Positions 1 through 5,297 of a stretch of DNA of 10,018 nucleotides are shown one piece after another. The position numbers and the translations under genes were made by a program. The notes under the pieces were generated by a model, which had not been told where the DNA came from, ran no database searches, and worked only from the letters and a program-made list of their open reading frames with translations. The stretch's first letter is position 1. Every line of letters starts with the position of its first letter. The stretch covers positions 1 to 10,018 of the forward strand of contig DAIBYH010000018.1 of assembly GCA_027424065.1 (NCBI GenBank). Direction: 5' to 3'. The stretch is from Candidatus Parcubacteria bacterium. Its GTDB lineage: Bacteria > Patescibacteriota > Minisyncoccia > UBA6257 > 2-01-FULL-56-20.

Positions 1-220
1 CATCTTGGACCTCTTCGATCGTCGGCGTATGGTCGGCGGTGTAGCGACGGTTAAGTTCGTTGATGACCTGCTCAGTGACCTTCTGTGCTTCATCGCGGGA
101 ACCCTCACCCGTGACGCTCATCGCTTTCGCAATGGCATTCAGGATGCGATCGCCGTCGAATGGCACGATGCGTCCGTCCCTTTTTTTGACCTGCGTGAGA
201 TGATTTTTTGAAAAAATCAT
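1..220 (-). CDS. Ribonucleotide reductase, N-terminal ATP-cone (partial)
   Basis: Reading the minus strand from the ATG at 218-220 gives 73 residues before the window edge. After a short basic start (MIFSKNHLTQVKKRDG) comes an ATP-cone: a VKKRDGRIVPFDGDRI segment, a helix ILNAIAKAMSVTGEG, then VTEQVINELNRRY and PTIEEVQD. This is the allosteric nucleotide-binding module at the N-terminus of ribonucleotide reductase large subunits, which convert ribonucleotides to deoxyribonucleotides. NrdR also has an ATP-cone, but behind a zinc ribbon that is absent here, so a reductase is more likely. The class (NrdA, NrdD or B12-dependent NrdJ) cannot be told from this fragment, because the catalytic domain lies outside the window. 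No Shine-Dalgarno site is obvious before the ATG. The start codon is inside a perfect inverted repeat (200-220). A long leader separates it from the promoter at 376-384. Confidence 0.8.
   Translation of the reverse strand, partial: MIFSKNHLTQVKKRDGRIVPFDGDRILNAIAKAMSVTGEGSRDEAQKVTEQVINELNRRYTADHTPTIEEVQD
200..220. repeat. Perfect inverted repeat over the RNR start codon
   Basis: ATGATTTTTT, one central base, then AAAAAATCAT: 10-bp arms, entirely within the first seven codons of the reductase. Read on the minus strand it includes the ATG. It could fold as an A/U hairpin masking the start, although the one-base loop means the inner pairs must open. It may also be coincidence of an AAA/TTT-rich start. 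Confidence 0.6.
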
Positions 221-244
221 GGATAGTGATGGTTGCCGAAAGAT

Positions 245-266
245 CGGAAAGAATTTCCGTCGGAAA
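245..266. repeat. Three alternating hairpin arms in the RNR leader
   Basis: The sequence reads CGGAAA-GAA-TTTCCG-T-CGGAAA. The middle arm (254-259) can pair with either the left arm (245-250) or the right arm (261-266), not both at once. It lies 25-46 nt upstream of the reductase start, in the predicted leader RNA. Its function is unknown; such mutually exclusive pairing is typical of RNA switches, but the arms are only 6 bp. Confidence 0.55.
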
Positions 267-318
267 GTAAGAACACATTTCAAAATTTTCCCGCCGAAAT
301 TTTGAAATATATTCTTAC
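267..318. repeat. Long inverted repeat in the RNR leader
   Basis: Arms at 267-288 and 297-318 pair over 22 positions with two mismatches, and the inner 12 bp (ATTTCAAAATTT / AAATTTTGAAAT) are perfect. The loop at 289-296 is TCCCGCCG, GC-rich inside an AT-rich stem. It lies within the predicted untranslated leader of the reductase on the minus strand. There is no U-tract after it on that strand, so it does not look like an intrinsic terminator. It could be an operator, an RNA regulatory hairpin or an mRNA-stabilising stem. Confidence 0.75.
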
Positions 319-375
319 GTCGATGTTTTTCTCCCGCCCCCGGACGAAAAAATTTTTATAAGTTTCGACATAGGT

Positions 376-384
376 ATTGTAGCA
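376..384 (-). promoter_or_regulatory. Extended -10 promoter of the RNR gene
   Basis: The minus strand reads TGC-TACAAT, an extended -10 element. Transcription would start near 369, giving a leader of about 149 nt before the ATG at 220. The -35 position (about 399-404) is occupied by the DnaA box at 396-404 rather than by a TTGACA-like hexamer. Confidence 0.6.
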
Positions 385-395
385 CGCACGCAAGC

Positions 396-404
396 TGTGG
401 ATAA
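396..404 (-). promoter_or_regulatory. Perfect DnaA box (TTATCCACA) at the RNR promoter
   Basis: The plus strand reads TGTGGATAA, so the minus strand, which is the sense strand of the reductase, reads TTATCCACA, the canonical DnaA-binding 9-mer. It overlaps the -35 position of the reductase promoter. A one-mismatch copy (TGTGAAAAA) follows at 407-415. DnaA control of reductase genes is established in E. coli (nrdAB). Whether DnaA binds here is inference. Confidence 0.6.
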
Positions 405-515
405 CTTGTGAAAAATCCATAAAATCACCCATCTTTATTGATCTGTCAAAAGATGGTGCAGTAAAAAAGAAAAAATCGGCCGTTTCCGCTGTGCGCCCCA
501 CTCTAAAAGGGTAAA

Positions 516-524
516 TGCTATAAT
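516..524 (+). promoter_or_regulatory. Extended -10 promoter of polX (leaderless)
   Basis: TGC-TATAAT with a perfect -10 hexamer, and no -35 match at 17 bp (CCCCAC). Only six bases separate the hexamer from the ATG at 531, so the A of the ATG is the expected transcription start and the mRNA should have no leader or Shine-Dalgarno site. Confidence 0.75.
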
Positions 525-530
525 GAAGAC

Positions 531-2282
531 ATGTCGGACCTGTCAAATCACGAGATCGCCGAGGCGCTCCGGGAGATCGGGGAGCGCCTTGCCATGAAAA
601 ATATTCCCTTCAAGCCGCGGGCTTATGAAAAAGCTGCGGAAGCGGTTGACGGACTGGATGAAGAAATACGGATCATCTATCAAAAAGGAGGGAGGAAAGC
701 CCTTGAGGCAGTTCCGGGCGTCGGTATTTCCATCGCGAACTCCATCAAAGAACTTCTCGCGACCGGAAAGATATCCTACCTTGAAGGATTACGGCGGAAG
801 ACCGCCGTGGACATCGCGGAATTGTCGCGCATCGAGGGGTTGGGTCCGAAATCCATCAAGAAACTATACGATGCGCTCGACGTGCGGAACATCGATGATC
901 TCGAGCGCGCGGCGAAAGAGGGGAAGATAGCGAAGCTCGAGGGATTCGGCGCAAAAAAGGAACAGAACATTCTCCGGAGCATCGGTTTTGCGAAATCGTC
1001 GGGCGGGAGATTCCTGCTCGGCCGCGAGATGCCGGAGATCCGCGAGATCCTGAAGAGAATATCCTCTCTCCGGGAAACGGAACGCGCCATTGTCGCCGGA
1101 TCCGCGCGGCGCATGAAAGAGACCGTGGGAGACATCGACATCCTTGCCGTTTCCAAAGATCCGAAACCGATCATGCAGGCATTCACCTCCATGCCGGAGG
1201 TTGTCCATGTGATCGCGCACGGCGAGACGAAGTCGTCCGTGAAACTGAAGTCCGGCATCAATGTCGATCTTCGCGTCGTGCCGAAATCATCCTACGGCGC
1301 CGCGCTCAATTATTTTACGGGATCGAAGGACCACAATGTTGCATTGCGCCGGGTCGCCATCACCAAAGGATGGAAGCTGAACGAGTATGGCCTTTTCAGG
1401 GGGAATGCGGCGATCGCGGGACGGACAGAGGAAGAGATCTATCAAAAGCTCGGCATGGCATACATCGAACCGGAACTGCGCGAGAACACCGGCGAGATCG
1501 AAGCAGCGATCCGGACACATGGAGGAAAACCCGGAGGCCTTCCGAAACTTATTCCCTACGGATCCCTGCGGGGCGATCTGCAGGTGCAGACGAATTGGAC
1601 GGACGGCGCGGGTTCTCTCGAGGCGATGGCAGAGGCCGCCATGGCGAACGGACTGGAATATATCGCCATCACCGACCATACAAAACGGCTTGCCATGGCG
1701 CACGGCCTCGACGAACGGCGCATCGTGGAGCAGATGAAGGAGATCGACCGCCTGAACCGGAAGTTCAAGGGAAAGATCCGGATCCTCAAAGGAACCGAAT
1801 GCGATATCTTGAAGGACGGGTCGCTCGATCTGCCGGATCGCATCCTTGCCATGCTCGATATCGTCGGCGTTTCCGTACATTCCTTTTTCAATCTGCCACG
1901 GCAGGCGCAGACCGACCGCATCAAGCGAGCAATGGAAAATCCGAACGTAGACATCCTCTTTCATCCCACCGGACGGATCATCGACCGCCGCCCCGCTTAT
2001 GACACGGACATGGAAGAGCTGGTTGCAGTGGCAAAAAGAACGGGAACCATCATGGAGATCGACGCTTATCCGGAACGTTTGGACCTGAGAGACGAACATA
2101 TCCGCCTTTGCGTGGAAGCCGGCGTAAAAATGGCCATTGATTCCGATGCCCATGCACCGGCGCATTTTCCATACCTGGAGTACGGTATTGCCCAGGCGCG
2201 GCGCGGATGGGCAAAAAAAACGGACATTGTGAATGCCTGGCCCCTCGAAAAGATGCTCGGCTTCCTGAAGAACCGGAGCTGA
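531..2282 (+). CDS. polX: Family X DNA polymerase / PHP exonuclease PolX
   Basis: 583 residues, close to the usual 570-580 for bacterial PolX, a gap-filling repair polymerase with an attached PHP 3'-5' exonuclease. Three helix-hairpin-helix segments lie at about 55-78 (VPGVGISIANSI), 97-116 (IEGLGPKSIKKL) and 131-150 (LEGFGAKKEQNI). The nucleotidyltransferase core has GSARRMKETVGDID at 190-203 with catalytic D201 and D203, and the third Asp, D246, in NVDLRVV. SYGAALNYFTGSKDHN (254-269) is also typical. The PHP domain starts near 348: AITDHT (H383), GTEC (E423), SVHS (H450), FHPTGR (H478) and DSDAH (D539, H541) are present, but the first motif reads DLQVQTNWTDG, with Gln351 and Gln353 where many PHP domains have HxH. 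The start is set by the extended -10 six bases upstream. Stop TGA. Confidence 0.95.
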   Translation: MSDLSNHEIAEALREIGERLAMKNIPFKPRAYEKAAEAVDGLDEEIRIIYQKGGRKALEAVPGVGISIANSIKELLATGKISYLEGLRRKTAVDIAELSRIEGLGPKSIKKLYDALDVRNIDDLERAAKEGKIAKLEGFGAKKEQNILRSIGFAKSSGGRFLLGREMPEIREILKRISSLRETERAIVAGSARRMKETVGDIDILAVSKDPKPIMQAFTSMPEVVHVIAHGETKSSVKLKSGINVDLRVVPKSSYGAALNYFTGSKDHNVALRRVAITKGWKLNEYGLFRGNAAIAGRTEEEIYQKLGMAYIEPELRENTGEIEAAIRTHGGKPGGLPKLIPYGSLRGDLQVQTNWTDGAGSLEAMAEAAMANGLEYIAITDHTKRLAMAHGLDERRIVEQMKEIDRLNRKFKGKIRILKGTECDILKDGSLDLPDRILAMLDIVGVSVHSFFNLPRQAQTDRIKRAMENPNVDILFHPTGRIIDRRPAYDTDMEELVAVAKRTGTIMEIDAYPERLDLRDEHIRLCVEAGVKMAIDSDAHAPAHFPYLEYGIAQARRGWAKKTDIVNAWPLEKMLGFLKNRS

Positions 2283-2296
2283 CAGAAACATACTTG

Positions 2297-2305
2297 TGAT
2301 ATAAT
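2297..2305 (+). promoter_or_regulatory. Extended -10 promoter of the Nudix gene (leaderless)
   Basis: TGA-TATAAT, again six bases before the ATG at 2312. It sits just after the polX stop, so the Nudix gene appears to have its own promoter rather than relying on read-through. Confidence 0.75.
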
Positions 2306-2311
2306 AACGAT

Positions 2312-2869
2312 ATGAAAGAAGAAACGGCGCTTGAAAAGCTGCCGCCGAAGAAGCAGGTGGTTGCCGGATTCGTGATCTTCCGCCGCACGACGGAAGGAAC
2401 GAAATTTTTACTGCTCTACCGGCGGGGCAGCTATTGGAACTTTCCGAAGGGGCACTTCAAGCCGGGCGAGCGGACCATCGATGCAGCCCTGCGCGAGCTT
2501 GAGGAGGAGACGGGGATCAAGAAATCCGAGCTCCGCATCATTCCAAATTTTCGGGCATACGAGCGATTCCAGTTCCGCGTCGGCAATGAGCGCATTTTTG
2601 ACACCGTGATCCTTTTCCTTGCCGAGACCCACAAGGCGGAAATAACGATCCGCCCGCGCGAACATAGCGGCTATGCCTGGTTCCTGCCGCGCGATGCGGC
2701 GAATATCATCGGGAAAAAATACGAGGATACGCGGAAGGTCCTGCGGCAAGCGAATCAATTCCTCGCCGAACGCCGCCGCAGCCGCGGAGGAGCGACGCAT
2801 CATGCAGCCGCGGAGCGCGGCAATGAAAAGAAAAAGCCCGCTGCGGCGGGCGAAGCTGCGCAGCAGTAG
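2312..2869 (+). CDS. Nudix hydrolase, Ap4A hydrolase-like
   Basis: 185 residues. The Nudix box is complete at residues 47-69: G-x5-E-x7-RELEEETGI, fitting GX5EX7REUXEEXGU, with E62, E65 and E66 as the expected metal ligands. The preceding YWNFPKGHFKPGE resembles the W-x-x-PKGH-x-x-PGE signature of asymmetric Ap4A hydrolases, so hydrolysis of dinucleoside polyphosphates is the best guess; other nucleoside diphosphate derivatives are possible. The fold ends near residue 150. The remaining 35 residues are a low-complexity Arg/Lys/Ala/Gln tail (AERRRSRGG... KKKPAAAGEAAQQ), probably disordered. The tail's DNA contains hairpins (GCCCGC/GCGGGC at 2836-2851), and the TAG stop abuts the terminator. 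The start is supported by the extended -10 at 2297-2305. Confidence 0.9.
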   Translation: MKEETALEKLPPKKQVVAGFVIFRRTTEGTKFLLLYRRGSYWNFPKGHFKPGERTIDAALRELEEETGIKKSELRIIPNFRAYERFQFRVGNERIFDTVILFLAETHKAEITIRPREHSGYAWFLPRDAANIIGKKYEDTRKVLRQANQFLAERRRSRGGATHHAAAERGNEKKKPAAAGEAAQQ

Positions 2870-2898
2870 AAAAAAACCCGCCAGAAGCGGGTTTTTTT
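2870..2898. terminator. Bidirectional terminator between Nudix gene and rplT
   Basis: A-tract plus CCCGC (2870-2881), loop CAGAA (2882-2886), then GCGGG and a run of eight T (2887-2899). Because the A-tract mirrors the T-tract it can terminate both the plus-strand Nudix transcript and the minus-strand rplT transcript, which converge here. Confidence 0.9.
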
Positions 2899-2912
2899 TC
2901 TATGAATCCTAA

Positions 2913-3257
2913 CTATTTTACGGATTCAAGCACTTTCTTGAACACCTTCGGTTCGTGCTCTGCGAGATCGGCGAGCGTTTTGCGATCAAGCGCGATCTTC
3001 TTTTTCTTGAGCGCCGAGATAAGTTTGCTGTAGCTCATGCTTTCTTCGCGGGAAGCAGCATTGATCTTCACATTCCAAAGTTTCCGGGCGGTGCGCTTTT
3101 TCTCTTTGCGTCCGCGGAACGCACGGCTCCATGCGTGGAGCAATGCCTCCTTGGCGGCCCGCTCTTTTGATTTGCGGCCCCACTTGAAGCCTTTGGTCTC
3201 CTTGAGGATCTTATGGCGATGCTTGGTCGCGTTCACTCCGCGCTTGACTCTCGGCAT
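2913..3257 (-). CDS. rplT: 50S ribosomal protein L20
   Basis: 114 residues, near the usual 115-120. The N-terminus MPRVKRGVNATKHRHKIL and the block RKLWNVKINAASREES-MSYSKLI are the L20 signatures, followed by the C-terminal LDRKTLADLAEHEP segment. L20 binds 23S rRNA early in large-subunit assembly and in several bacteria also represses its own operon. It is last in the minus-strand order infC-rpmI-rplT, one base after the rpmI stop (TAA-T-ATG), implying translational coupling. No Shine-Dalgarno motif precedes it. Its transcript ends at the shared terminator at 2870-2898. Confidence 0.97.
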   Translation of the reverse strand: MPRVKRGVNATKHRHKILKETKGFKWGRKSKERAAKEALLHAWSRAFRGRKEKKRTARKLWNVKINAASREESMSYSKLISALKKKKIALDRKTLADLAEHEPKVFKKVLESVK

Positions 3258-3258
3258 A

Positions 3259-3432
3259 TTAGTAGTTGATTATTTTCTTCAGCGGGTAATTGAGGGAAAG
3301 CGTTTTCCGCTTGCTCTGGATCTTGCGCGCATGTTTCCGCGTGCGGAAATGGTCCAATGCCGTCGGCCGGCGGACGATCTTTCCGTTCTTCGTCACTTTA
3401 ACGCGTTTTGCCAATGCTTTTGAGAGGGCCAT
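3259..3432 (-). CDS. rpmI: 50S ribosomal protein L35
   Basis: 57 residues found by reading the minus strand between rplT and infC. It starts MALSKALAKRVKVTKNGKIV, then has the RRPTALDHFRTRKHARKIQSKR core and ends SLNYPLKKIINY. The basic composition, the K-x-T-x-x-GKI motif, the H-x4-K-x2-R pattern and the position between infC and rplT identify L35. It is slightly shorter than the usual 60-65 residues. The ATG lies in TTATACCATGG with no Shine-Dalgarno sequence. A separate promoter is present upstream at 3462-3490, so L35 and L20 can be made independently of IF3. Confidence 0.93.
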   Translation of the reverse strand: MALSKALAKRVKVTKNGKIVRRPTALDHFRTRKHARKIQSKRKTLSLNYPLKKIINY

Positions 3433-3461
3433 GGTATAAGAATGGATTCAATAACAGGACA

Positions 3462-3490
3462 AGTATAGGATATTCCTCTTTTTTTTGCAA
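3462..3490 (-). promoter_or_regulatory. Internal -35/-10 promoter before rpmI
   Basis: On the minus strand TTGCAA (3490-3485), exactly 17 bp, then TATACT (3467-3462). Transcription would start near 3455, about 23 nt before the rpmI ATG. It lies in the 89-bp gap after the infC stop and would boost ribosomal protein output over IF3. Confidence 0.65.
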
Positions 3491-3521
3491 CTGTGGACGG
3501 ACTGCGGGAGCTGGAACGCCG

Positions 3522-4082
3522 CTATTTGGATATCTTCGCGATCTGGATGCTCGGACCATTCGCGCCGAAGCGGGGAGGATGAAGCTCCCGGTGTTCGGTG
3601 GGGATCATCTTAAGGAATTCCTTAAGCTTCACCAGGGCGAGATCCTTGTTGCCTTTTTCGCGGCCGCGAAGACGGAGATTCACCTCGATAGGGTGGCCTT
3701 CCGCAAAGAATTTCTCTGCCTGCCGGACCTTGACCATGAGATCGTTCTGGGCGGCACGGACGGTGATCTGAACGTGCTTCATTTCCGCGCTTTTCTGGGA
3801 TGCGCGCTCCTTCTTTTCTCGTTTCGCTTCTTCGTAGCGGAACTTGTCATAGCTCATGATGCGGGCGACCGGGGGAGTGGCCGACGGCACCGTAAGGATC
3901 AGATCAATGCCTTCGTTCGGGCGGGTGAGGGCAAGCGCTTTTTCGCGGGAGATAACGCCCAGATTTTCGCCGTCTTCGCCGATGACACGGAGCTCGGATG
4001 CCGTGATCTGATGGTTCATGAGCGGCCGCGGCGGAAGAACCGGCGCGGAGCGTTTTTCAAAACGGCGGATAAAAGGTGGCAT
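3522..4082 (-). CDS. infC: Translation initiation factor IF-3
   Basis: 186 residues, near the typical 170-180. The N-terminal domain has the pattern NHQITASELRVIGEDGENLG, then SREKALALT, a PPVARIMSYDKFRYE block and a Lys/Glu-rich linker (EEAKREKKERASQKS). The C-terminal domain has KHVQITVRAAQNDLMVKVRQ, AEKFFAEGHPIEVNLRLRGRE and an end QIAKISK. IF3 binds the 30S subunit, prevents premature 50S joining and proofreads initiator tRNA and start codon. About 21 extra residues (MPPFIRRFEKRSAPVLPPRPL) precede the conserved start; Met22 is an alternative, but the extended -10 seven bases before the first ATG favours the longer form. The start is ATG, not the rare AUU used for autoregulation in E. coli. 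Confidence 0.95.
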   Translation of the reverse strand: MPPFIRRFEKRSAPVLPPRPLMNHQITASELRVIGEDGENLGVISREKALALTRPNEGIDLILTVPSATPPVARIMSYDKFRYEEAKREKKERASQKSAEMKHVQITVRAAQNDLMVKVRQAEKFFAEGHPIEVNLRLRGREKGNKDLALVKLKEFLKMIPTEHRELHPPRFGANGPSIQIAKISK

Positions 4083-4087
4083 TGATG

Positions 4088-4104
4088 GCAGTATACCATA
4101 CTGC
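4088..4104. repeat. Inverted repeat covering the infC -10 element
   Basis: GCAGTAT-ACC-ATACTGC, perfect 7-bp arms. An outer pair, ATGGCAGT (4085-4092) and ACTGCCAT (4112-4119), uses the same left arm. The repeat overlaps the infC promoter and lies between infC and the divergent PH-domain gene, so it could be an operator. No regulator is identified. Confidence 0.6.
4090..4098 (-). promoter_or_regulatory. Extended -10 promoter of infC (leaderless)
   Basis: The minus strand reads TGG-TATACT, followed by seven bases and the infC ATG at 4082. A leaderless or one-base-leader mRNA is predicted. It is embedded in the inverted repeat at 4088-4104. Confidence 0.7.
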
Positions 4105-4129
4105 GCGGCACACTGCCATGCCCCGATCG

Positions 4130-4138
4130 TGATATAAT
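4130..4138 (+). promoter_or_regulatory. Extended -10 promoter of the PH-domain gene (leaderless)
   Basis: TGA-TATAAT with a perfect -10 hexamer, six bases before the ATG at 4145. It diverges from the infC promoter about 40 bp away. Confidence 0.75.
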
Positions 4139-4144
4139 GCTCTC

Positions 4145-4717
4145 ATGGACGCCCCCGAAACGACCGACTATCAAAAACTCGGCAAGCGGACGCTCTGGCT
4201 CATGATGTCCGAACAACTGGCGCCGAGCGTCATCATTTTCCTTGCCGCCGCCTTTCTGACCGTAGCGCAGCTTTCCGGCGTCTTTGCAAAGACCATGCTG
4301 GCGTCCTGGGGAATATATCTCGTGATCGGGGCCTGGCTCATTATGATCTTCGTCTTTCTCGTCACCTTTTTCGTAACTTATCTGGTATACGACAACTATC
4401 TGTTCATGCTGGATGAATACGCTCTGAAGATCCGCCGCGGGATCATCGGCAAAGAAGAGATCGCCATTCCATACCGACAGATCCAGGACGTGGATATCGA
4501 GCAGAGCATCGGCGACCGGATGTGGGGCGTCGCCCGGCTTGTCATCCTGACCGCCGGCCGGGAGGACGAAAAGAATCCGGATGCCGGCACCGAGTCCGAA
4601 GGCATCTTTCCGGCGCTCGCGCGCGATCTGGCGGAATCACTTCAGGCAGAGCTTCTGAAACGGACGAACATCCAGGAGGTGAGCGAAGAGAAGGAGGAGG
4701 GAGCTGCCGCCGCCTGA
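4145..4717 (+). CDS. Membrane protein with bacterial PH domain (bPH2/DUF304)
   Basis: 190 residues. A short cytosolic start is followed by two hydrophobic segments at about 27-47 (SVIIFLAAAFLTVAQLSGVF) and 56-81 (GIYLVIGAWLIMIFVFLVTFF), then the soluble part: YDNYLFMLDEYALKIRRGIIGKEEIAIPYRQIQDVDIEQSIGDRMWGVARLVILTAG. The 'x-x-LRxGIIxxxxxxIPYxxIQxVxxxQSxxxRxxGxAxLxIxTAG' pattern is the YdbS/YdbT-like bPH2 domain. The C-terminus (ARDLAESLQAELLKR) completes the domain, and an acidic, Ala-rich tail follows. The molecular function of this family is not established; members are membrane-anchored, possibly scaffolding or envelope-related. It is a single copy with its own promoter. The stop is three bases before the ssrA -35 element, so the ssrA promoter is packed directly behind it. 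Confidence 0.88.
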   Translation: MDAPETTDYQKLGKRTLWLMMSEQLAPSVIIFLAAAFLTVAQLSGVFAKTMLASWGIYLVIGAWLIMIFVFLVTFFVTYLVYDNYLFMLDEYALKIRRGIIGKEEIAIPYRQIQDVDIEQSIGDRMWGVARLVILTAGREDEKNPDAGTESEGIFPALARDLAESLQAELLKRTNIQEVSEEKEEGAAAA

Positions 4718-4719
4718 AA

Positions 4720-4748
4720 TTGCCTATTTTTTGATTTTGTGGTATTCT
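4720..4748 (+). promoter_or_regulatory. ssrA promoter
   Basis: TTGCCT (4720-4725), 17-bp spacer, TATTCT (4743-4748) preceded by TGG, so both a -35 and an extended -10 are present. Start is expected near 4755, leaving a precursor leader of about 18 nt before the mature tmRNA 5' end, to be removed by RNase P. Confidence 0.7.
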
Positions 4749-4763
4749 ATGCGTAGCGCATAG
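4747..4763. repeat. Inverted repeat at the ssrA transcription start
   Basis: CTATGCG-TAG-CGCATAG: perfect 7-bp arms around the predicted start site, between the -10 and the mature 5' end. Candidate operator or precursor hairpin. Confidence 0.5.
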
Positions 4764-4772
4764 GCGCGTTCT

Positions 4773-5097
4773 GGGGACGCACCGGTTTCGATAGCGATAT
4801 ACCATGGGCTTGCAGGCCGTGGGCGACGACGTACTCGTCGCATCATCTAAACTGCCAACTCTAAAGTTGCAGCTCCGGCGTTCGCGTTCGCCTAAACGGC
4901 GAGCCAATGTCGGGATCGGCGGATCCGGGTTCCTTGGATCCATCTCCGGTCTTATATAAGGGAACTTAATGCCGTCCGACGATCCTCAGGGCGGCATGAC
5001 ACCTACGGATCAAACCTGCCTAACGTTCGTTAAGCTACGCCTGTAGACGGTCCATCGGTTCTATCGTTAGACGAGGGTTCGACTCCCTCCGTCTCCA
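4773..5097 (+). ncRNA. ssrA: tmRNA (transfer-messenger RNA)
   Basis: About 325 nt. The 5' end GGGGACG pairs with CGTCTCC at 5090-5096 to form the acceptor stem, with A5097 as discriminator. The T arm is GAGGG-TTCGACT-CCCTC (5073-5089). The 5' region CACCGGTTTCGAT resembles the conserved tmRNA start. A 7-bp hairpin GCGACGA/TCGTCGC (4823-4841) fits PK1 just before the tag frame, and several GC-rich pairings after 4896 fit further pseudoknots. With SmpB, tmRNA rescues stalled ribosomes and tags the nascent chain. The bases after the discriminator are CTG, so CCA is not encoded and must be added by tRNA nucleotidyltransferase. The exact ends are inferred from the acceptor pairing. Confidence 0.93.
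4854..4895 (+). other. tmRNA proteolysis-tag reading frame
   Basis: The resume codon is GCC (Ala), then AAC and on to TAA at 4893-4895, encoding ANSKVAAPAFAFA, 13 residues. The Ala-Asn start matches common tags (E. coli AANDENYALAA), and the hydrophobic Ala/Phe end is a plausible ClpXP-type degron. A stop (TAA) lies in frame two codons upstream, limiting the frame. The GCC resume position is inferred by analogy. Confidence 0.75.
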
Positions 5098-5135
5098 CTG
5101 CTTCGTTAAAGCTTCGCAGTGCAGGCACCCTGCAC
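5096..5135 (+). repeat. Overlapping hairpins after ssrA
   Basis: CACTGC (5096-5101) can pair with GCAGTG (5116-5121), while GTGCAGG (5119-5125) can pair with CCTGCAC (5129-5135). The two stems share 5119-5121. No U-tract follows on the plus strand, so an intrinsic terminator is not supported; a 3'-processing or pausing structure is possible. Confidence 0.45.
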
Positions 5136-5179
5136 AAAGAAAATCAAAAGAACATCAACTCGCCTCGCGCGGCGGGATC

Positions 5180-5208
5180 TTGACGCATTTTCATGAAAAG
5201 GGTACGAT
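5180..5208 (+). promoter_or_regulatory. -35/-10 promoter of the small membrane protein
   Basis: TTGACG (5180-5185), exactly 17 bp, TACGAT (5203-5208). Start is expected near 5215. This places a possible upstream ATG (5193) outside the transcript and supports the 5298 start. Confidence 0.7.
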
Positions 5209-5225
5209 TTTTTTTGCGAGTGGGT

Positions 5226-5263
5226 GCGGCCGAAAGGAACTCGGAGGGGTTGTTTTCGGCCGC
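5226..5263 (+). repeat. Leader hairpin of the small-protein transcript
   Basis: GCGGCCGAAA (5226-5235) and TTTCGGCCGC (5254-5263) form a perfect 10-bp GC-rich stem, with an 18-base loop containing the purine-rich CGGAGGGG. It begins about 11 nt after the predicted transcription start and ends 34 nt before the ATG. Possible RNA regulatory or stability element. Confidence 0.65.
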
Positions 5264-5297
5264 GCCTGCGCCGCAGTCGGGCAGAAAGGGGAGCACT

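Larger units (their letters stand above)
221..530. other. Divergent intergenic region RNR / polX
   Basis: This 310-base gap holds the RNR leader with its inverted repeats (245-318), the RNR promoter (376-384), the DnaA box (396-404) and, at the right end, the polX promoter (516-524). I see no coding sequence that I believe in it. An 88-codon minus-strand frame overlaps the regulatory sites and has no recognisable domain. Confidence 0.7.

Noticed and set aside
4..220. NrdR regulator instead of ribonucleotide reductase at the left edge
   Set aside because: NrdR has a zinc ribbon before the ATP-cone; here the ATP-cone starts about ten residues from the Met, as in reductases.
221..375. Cobalamin riboswitch in the RNR leader
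   Set aside because: No GCCACTG-type B12 box and no fitting conserved core could be found by eye.
280..546. Minus-strand 88-codon frame in the RNR/polX gap
   Set aside because: It crosses the RNR promoter, DnaA box and leader repeat, starts inside polX and shows no domain or ribosome-binding site.
1287..2291. Minus-strand open frame of 334 codons opposite polX
   Set aside because: No recognisable domain, and it lies fully antisense to the well-supported PHP domain of PolX.
3408..4085. Plus-strand open frame of 225 codons over infC
   Set aside because: Antisense shadow of the clearly recognisable IF3.
5096..5135. Hairpins after ssrA as an intrinsic terminator
   Set aside because: No U-tract follows on the plus strand; kept only as a repeat.
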